18,876 nt of DNA from an uncultured Chloroflexota bacterium (GTDB lineage: Bacteria > Chloroflexota > Anaerolineae > Aggregatilineales > Phototrophicaceae), in assembly GCA_937927665.1 (NCBI GenBank), contig CALBRY010000072.1, positions 1-18,876 of the forward strand. Reading direction: 5' to 3'. Positions 14,706-18,876 of the stretch are shown here, one piece after another. The notes below the pieces were generated by a model that was given only the letters and a program-made list of their open reading frames with translations, ran no database searches and was not told the origin of the DNA. The translations under genes were made by a program, and so were the position numbers. The number at the start of each line of letters is the position of its first letter. The first letter of the stretch is position 1.

Positions 14706-14978
14706 ATGGTAAACAAAACTTTACAAGTAGTATGGGTTAGACAAGGAGAGGTTAATTGGGAATTGCCATGGGTGCGTATTTTCGGATATAAAAGATTTAG
14801 GAAACCGGAATTCGAAGATCATATTGGCTTTGCCAATTTTGATCTAAAGCGAGCAGGTTTTCCAATTATCGTAGAGAAAGGGGATGTACTTGAAATACCA
14901 AATGTTTCACCCGGGCAGATTGAGTCAGTCAAATCTATAATATCTTTCCACGGTTTTGAAATAAGTGGCATCAAATAG
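14706..14978 (+). CDS. Small protein of unknown function (90 aa)
   Basis: The frame opens at TTG 14688, but AGGAGG at 14694-14699 lies exactly six bases before ATG 14706, so the 90-aa start is preferred. The product begins MVNKTLQVVWVRQGEVNWEL and ends HGFEISGIK. It appears to be a mixed alpha/beta globular protein with several aromatic residues, and no membrane segment or known motif was recognised. It follows the 855-aa repeat protein by 30 bp on the same strand and is probably co-transcribed with it. Its ribosome site is strong. A role as a partner or regulator of the repeat protein is inferred from position only. Confidence 0.65.
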   Translation: MVNKTLQVVWVRQGEVNWELPWVRIFGYKRFRKPEFEDHIGFANFDLKRAGFPIIVEKGDVLEIPNVSPGQIESVKSIISFHGFEISGIK

Positions 14979-15080
14979 GATTGTATGAAAATGCATACAG
15001 CTCAATAAAGTCACCTTTGAAGCAGTCAACAAATCTGTAAGCATTTACGATGTTTGCCATATTTCTTTACTCCCGTATTG

Positions 15081-16667
15081 CTATCCAATTAGATCATCCC
15101 AAAGGTCGTCCGCAATCATTCCATTTATTTCCGCTAGGCTCACGCCTGCTGCCTGAACAATATCCATTCGATGCAGAAAATCTCGAAAGCTCGCGTGATA
15201 AATGCTGTATTGCGTTCCATTCTCGATTGGTTGTTCGTGAAGGAATTGATTCCATTCATCTAATACTTCTTGGACAGTAAGTTCATCCACTCGCATATCT
15301 ACTGTATCAGCAAACTGCGTAATCAACCGTCGAGACACCGATTGTCGAACTTCACAAAGAATGTAGACAATTCGAATTTTGACACGTGGTAAGGGCCTTG
15401 CCCCCATTCCCATTCGATGCCAGTGGTCTTCGTAGTAACCTTCAAGTCCTTTCGGCAACTTATCAAGGCTGAGTCCATCATATGTTCCGCGTTCGATTTC
15501 AGGTAGAACATAACGAAGGTACATAAAGTTGCCATCACTGTTTGCTTTGAGGGTCTGAACAAATTGAGCCACCTCAATCGATTTAGTGGTAAGCCATTCC
15601 TCTAAAGCACTTCGTTTAGCAGCTTGCTTCAAATACAGCTCCACATCTTGGAACGTCTCCGAACGGTGTTCGTTCAGATTAAACTCGAGCTGTGGCTCAT
15701 GCACAACAAACGGCAAATCTACTTCTCTTCGTGTCAAGACGAAGAAAACCCCATCGGGCAATGATGCGGGCAAAAACAATATATTTGCGCCTTTTGGATG
15801 CTCCTTAAATTCCACTTCATCAAGAGCATCAACGGCAATGATGAGACGTTCTGCCTGCTCGCTTGCCTCATTCAGGATCCTAACGAGAAACGCCCCATCG
15901 CGAGCTACGTCATCCGGAATGGATGTAAAAGGTAAACCAAATCGGGTAATAAGTTGTGCACAAATACTTTGTATAAACTGACTTGTAGTGTTTATTCCAC
16001 TCGAGCGCACGTTGAAATGAGCAATACATCCGCTTCGGCGCACAAATTCTGCCAAGATAGCACTCTTCCCTGCTCCTGGATCTCCTACGATAGTGAAGTA
16101 GCCTCGTGAATTTGAGCTGAGAAAATCATCTAATGCTGCAAATACATTGTTCCGGCCCACAAAGTCTCGCGTTTTGTCTTCGATGACAGTTTTCAATGTT
16201 TCAGGTATCGCCGGTTTCAGTTTAAGTGCCGAAATTACTGCGTCGAGTTGTAATCCAAAATTATTTTGGTAGGATATCCATTGCAATTTGCTGATGAAGT
16301 CACTATGTGGGTAATTGCCAACCTTACCAACAATAATCGGGAGAATTTTGAAAGTTGCATCAGTCGATTGACGTTGGCGTGCCAGTTCTATCTCTTTTAA
16401 AACCCACTCAGCCTCAATAGCTGCCTGCGAGATTATGATCAGAAAATGTGAGCATTCCTTCATTACACCTGAAACGATGTGTTCTTCCCATCGCTCCCCT
16501 GGTGGTATACTATCTGGTGCAATCCAAAACTCACCGCCATTCGCTTGGATACCCGCCGCCAATCGATGGGCAAGAGTGAAATCCCGTTGGTCACGGGTTG
16601 TGTGTGAGATAAAGACTTTTACACTTTCCACGGATTTATACCCTAAATTCTTGCTTGACTTGAGCAA
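15081..16667 (-). CDS. TIR-domain STAND (NACHT-like) NTPase, candidate antiphage protein
   Basis: Residues 14-145 are a TIR domain: VKVFISHTTRDQ, WIAPDSIPPGERWEEHI, FLIIISQAA and AEWVLKEIELA, in which Glu92 fits the catalytic Glu of NAD-cleaving TIRs. Residues 165-400 are a STAND/NACHT-like ATPase with Walker A GDPGAGKS (195-202) and Walker B LIIAVDALDE (275-284), then NFMYLRYVLPEIERG. Residues 405-528 look like the winged-helix and helical part (EWNQFLHE, YHASFRDFLHRMD, MIADDLWDDL). The protein ends there, with none of the C-terminal WD40 or TPR repeats usual for STAND sensors. In the known family, ligand sensing causes oligomerisation and TIR activity depletes NAD. The start is TTG 16667 or GTG 16631 (516 aa), the latter with AGGG upstream and right before the TIR domain. 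It is divergent from the next STAND gene. Confidence 0.88.
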   Translation of the reverse strand: MLKSSKNLGYKSVESVKVFISHTTRDQRDFTLAHRLAAGIQANGGEFWIAPDSIPPGERWEEHIVSGVMKECSHFLIIISQAAIEAEWVLKEIELARQRQSTDATFKILPIIVGKVGNYPHSDFISKLQWISYQNNFGLQLDAVISALKLKPAIPETLKTVIEDKTRDFVGRNNVFAALDDFLSSNSRGYFTIVGDPGAGKSAILAEFVRRSGCIAHFNVRSSGINTTSQFIQSICAQLITRFGLPFTSIPDDVARDGAFLVRILNEASEQAERLIIAVDALDEVEFKEHPKGANILFLPASLPDGVFFVLTRREVDLPFVVHEPQLEFNLNEHRSETFQDVELYLKQAAKRSALEEWLTTKSIEVAQFVQTLKANSDGNFMYLRYVLPEIERGTYDGLSLDKLPKGLEGYYEDHWHRMGMGARPLPRVKIRIVYILCEVRQSVSRRLITQFADTVDMRVDELTVQEVLDEWNQFLHEQPIENGTQYSIYHASFRDFLHRMDIVQAAGVSLAEINGMIADDLWDDLIG

Positions 16668-16799
16668 TTGCGATCCAACACAAATTATCTACAGACGATA
16701 AAGAGCAGCACTTATTTCGCAGCCATAGCGAATTTTTGTCCCAGTTTGTATTTCCATTACAATATTATAGTGTGAACTGAAGGGACTTGAGGTTTTGAA
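16668..16799. promoter_or_regulatory. Divergent intergenic region between two STAND genes
   Basis: This 132-bp AT-rich gap must hold the promoters of both divergent NTPase genes. On the plus strand, AATATTATAGTG (16761-16772) offers a -10-like TATTAT or TATAGT. A TTGTAT lies upstream, but the spacing to TATAGT is only 14, so assignment is weak. A GAGG about eight bases before ATG 16800 is a plausible ribosome site. Co-regulation of the two genes from this region is possible. Confidence 0.4.
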
Positions 16800-18530
16800 A
16801 TGATAGCTTTGTCTGCCGCCGTACTTACAATTGCTGCTGAAGGATTTATCCAAGCTCTAGCTGGTAATGTTGCAAATGACCTTTTCGCAAAATTGAAAGG
16901 TGATCCAGCTAAAAATGCCTTTAAATTCGCTGTCGCACGAGCCGTTGAACGTTATGCGACAGGAGAGCGACTTTTTCTAGCGAGAGCTATTACCCAACGT
17001 GATGGGCTTCTTAGTTACCCGGAGATAAATGCCGAGTTATCTCAGATCGTCCGCTTTGAACGCGAACCAGATCTCAAGCTCATCGGCCAACGGTGGCGCG
17101 AACTCTTGGAGTCACCACCTCAATGGCGTGATTTCACGGAAGAGGCTAAGTTATTCGTCGGGTATTTACAGAACGAGCTTAGAGCAAGCGAAATTTACCA
17201 ACCCGTATTCGACTCCAAATCTCTTACAGCTATTGCAACATCGAATGCCGCGGCTGTTGAATCGCTCTCAAATGTCGAAACCCGTCTTGGCGAACTTATT
17301 GCATTAATCGACGCCAAATTCGGCGACCTAAGTGGTCAATTTTCTCGTGCATCATATAGCATTCGCGATCAAATCCGTGACTTCACTCGTTATATCAATG
17401 AGAAATCGTCGGGGTTTGTGGGACGCCAGTTCGTATTTGACGCCATACAGCAATTTATTGACAAAAACCCACATGGTTACTTTATCGTTCGTGGTGACCC
17501 CGGTATCGGAAAAACGGCTCTCTCCGCGCAATTGGTCAAAAGTAGGGGATATATACATCACTTCAATATCCGTGCTGAAGGGATCAATAAAGCGAGTGAC
17601 TTTCTGAGAAACGTTTGTGCACAGCTCATCGCAGTCTATGGCTTAGAGCATTCCGTATTACCACCTGAGGCCACTCAGGATGCAGGGTTCCTGAACAAGC
17701 TACTTGGGGAAGTCTCCGAGAAGTTAAATGGGAGCAAATGCGTCATTGTAGTCGATGCGCTAGATGAGGTAGATAATTTAGGAGTATCCCTTGGTACAAA
17801 TGTGCTATACCTCCCCATAACACTTCCAGTTGGGATTTACGTGGTTACAACAATGCGCAAAATCCCTTTGAATTTACGTATCGATGTAGAACAGCAGACA
17901 CTCGATATCGAACAGGACAGTGCCGGTAACGTGGCTGATATCCGAGAGTATGTTGCCGCCCAATTACCTCGCCAAGGTATTCGGGCATATATCGTCGCAC
18001 AACAAATTGACGATGAACGTTTTGTCATTATTCTAGTGGAGAAAAGCGAAGGTAATTTTATGTATCTCCGTTACGTGCTGCCCGAAATAGACGGTGGTGC
18101 ATACCGAGATCTAAAGCTCGATGCTATTCCTGCCGGATTGCAGAACTATTATGAAAGCCTTTGGCAACGTCTCAAGGGACAAGACCAAAAAGCGTGGTTC
18201 GAGTACAAACTCCCCGTATTAGTGGCCCTCACTGTAGTTAAAGAACCTGTATCTGTAGACCTTATCAAAGACTTCTCAAAAGTGGTTGACAAGCGACGTA
18301 TTCGTGCTGTCATTAATGAGTGGGGTCAATTTTTGCACGAAGAACGGGTAGAATACGAAGGTAACACTCAACTTCGTTATCGTTTATACCATGCTAGTTT
18401 CTTTGATTTCATCGCCTCAAGGCAAGAAATCGAAGGAGAGCGCGTGGACTTGAAAGGGATGCACGGTCAAATCGCCGACACACTTTGGAACGAGTTGTTT
18501 GGAACGGAGGCGGGGGATGCAAACTCGTGA
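16800..18530 (+). CDS. STAND (NACHT-like) NTPase with unknown N-terminal domain
   Basis: This 576-aa protein has an N-terminal region (1-190) that is not TIR. It begins with a hydrophobic helix (IALSAAVLTIAAEGFIQAL) and continues as a helical domain (AVARAVERYATGERLFLARA; QWRDFTEEAKLFVGYLQNEL) that could be an effector or adaptor domain. The ATPase follows with FVGRQ, Walker A GDPGIGKT (232-239), Walker B CVIVVDALDE (314-323) and GNFMYLRYVLPEIDGG (418-433). The last part (EWGQFLHEER, YHASFFDFIASR, QIADTLWNELFG) lines up with the end of the TIR-STAND protein. The two ATPase halves are clearly paralogous. It too lacks C-terminal sensor repeats. One base after its stop begins a broken relative of the 855-aa repeat protein, suggesting that NTPase and repeat protein formed one operon. 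A defence role is inferred from the family. Confidence 0.85.
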   Translation: MIALSAAVLTIAAEGFIQALAGNVANDLFAKLKGDPAKNAFKFAVARAVERYATGERLFLARAITQRDGLLSYPEINAELSQIVRFEREPDLKLIGQRWRELLESPPQWRDFTEEAKLFVGYLQNELRASEIYQPVFDSKSLTAIATSNAAAVESLSNVETRLGELIALIDAKFGDLSGQFSRASYSIRDQIRDFTRYINEKSSGFVGRQFVFDAIQQFIDKNPHGYFIVRGDPGIGKTALSAQLVKSRGYIHHFNIRAEGINKASDFLRNVCAQLIAVYGLEHSVLPPEATQDAGFLNKLLGEVSEKLNGSKCVIVVDALDEVDNLGVSLGTNVLYLPITLPVGIYVVTTMRKIPLNLRIDVEQQTLDIEQDSAGNVADIREYVAAQLPRQGIRAYIVAQQIDDERFVIILVEKSEGNFMYLRYVLPEIDGGAYRDLKLDAIPAGLQNYYESLWQRLKGQDQKAWFEYKLPVLVALTVVKEPVSVDLIKDFSKVVDKRRIRAVINEWGQFLHEERVEYEGNTQLRYRLYHASFFDFIASRQEIEGERVDLKGMHGQIADTLWNELFGTEAGDANS

Positions 18531-18531
18531 C

Positions 18532-18824
18532 ATGAGCGGGGATGAGCAAACCGCTGACCGACTTAGAAAAGTAGATCCGTATACTCTTCAGCATTTGGCT
18601 GACCACTTGTGCTTGCAGCTCAACAGTATGACAATTTATACAAATTATTGACGGGAACTTCCGCATGGTTGGAAGTTAAGTTTGAGCGTTTCGATGATGG
18701 AGAAAGTCCTTTCTTTCGTGATCTAACCAGTTTTGTTGCTACCTTCACAGATCCTTTAAATGGTACGGACTTATTGCGCCTCGTTGGACTTTATGCACTC
18801 AATATAGTGGTCTACCCCCGGTAA
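18532..18824 (+). pseudogene. Frameshifted, truncated relative of the helical-repeat protein's N-terminus
   Basis: ATG 18532 lies one base after the STAND stop. It encodes MSGDEQTADRLRKVDPYTLQ followed by HLADHL and then stops at 18649-18651. Shifting frame near 18607-18612 continues the homology: LAAQQYDNLYKLL, SAWLEVKFERFDDG, LYAL, to a TAA at 18822-18824. The match is to residues 17-90 of the 855-aa protein (VDEYTLRNLGAHLAAA; AAWYRAKQERL; VQLYA). The similarity ends near 18805 and the sequence beyond does not continue it. The gene is therefore dead in this copy unless the shift is a sequencing error, and even then the remainder is missing. Another insertion may have cut it near the window's right edge. 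Confidence 0.7.
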
Positions 18825-18876
18825 AATGGCTCATCCGCATTTTGTGTGATGGGCGGGAAGTTCCGAGTAGACTGAC

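Noticed and set aside
14985..15005. Hairpin TGTATG/CATACA as a terminator between convergent genes
   Set aside because: The stem is only six weak pairs and no T-run follows on either strand.

Overview
The window looks like an accessory, mobile-element-rich island from a bacterium, most likely a Chloroflexota member (filamentous phototroph-like) and less likely a cyanobacterium. That inference rests on the XisH/XisI pair, the types of rve (DDE integrase-fold) transposases, and the TIR/NACHT-like genes. No rRNA, tRNA or housekeeping gene was found to fix the taxonomy, and no CRISPR array was seen.

Layout. 1-720: a partial ORF resembling a transposase 3' end, two tandem copies of an imperfect 137-bp repeat, and a 51-aa helix-turn-helix ORF. 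713-1467 (minus): overlapping xisH and xisI. 1621-2805: an insertion-sequence graveyard, with a third diverged copy of the repeat, three successive same-strand 3' fragments of rve transposases, an IS481-type right end, and an N-terminal scrap of a fourth transposase. 2825-8660 (minus): a probable operon resembling a type VII / WXG100 secretion locus. It starts with a soluble 987-aa FtsK/SpoIIIE-type ATPase with one intact and two degenerate nucleotide-binding modules. A coiled-coil single-pass membrane protein follows, then two WXG100-like proteins, a 303-aa helical protein with a GNAT-like C-terminus, and a third small WXG100-like protein.

8853-11992: nested insertion sequences. A 1439-bp element with perfect 48-bp inverted repeats split the transposase of an older element. 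The target duplication lets the broken gene be rebuilt in frame. The older element abuts a decayed IS481-type transposase.

12108-18824: a probable immune (STAND/TIR) locus. It has an 855-aa helical-repeat protein with three near-identical 99-bp tandem repeats, a 90-aa protein of unknown function, a minus-strand TIR-STAND NTPase, and a divergent STAND NTPase with a different N-terminal domain. Both NTPases stop right after the STAND core and carry no C-terminal sensor repeats. One base after the second NTPase begins a frameshifted, truncated relative of the 855-aa protein's N-terminus. This suggests a split design in which the NTPase/effector and the repeat (sensor) protein are separate polypeptides.

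The two items most worth following up are the compact FtsK/WXG100/GNAT operon and the split-STAND locus. All functional statements are inferred from sequence motifs; no database search was run.
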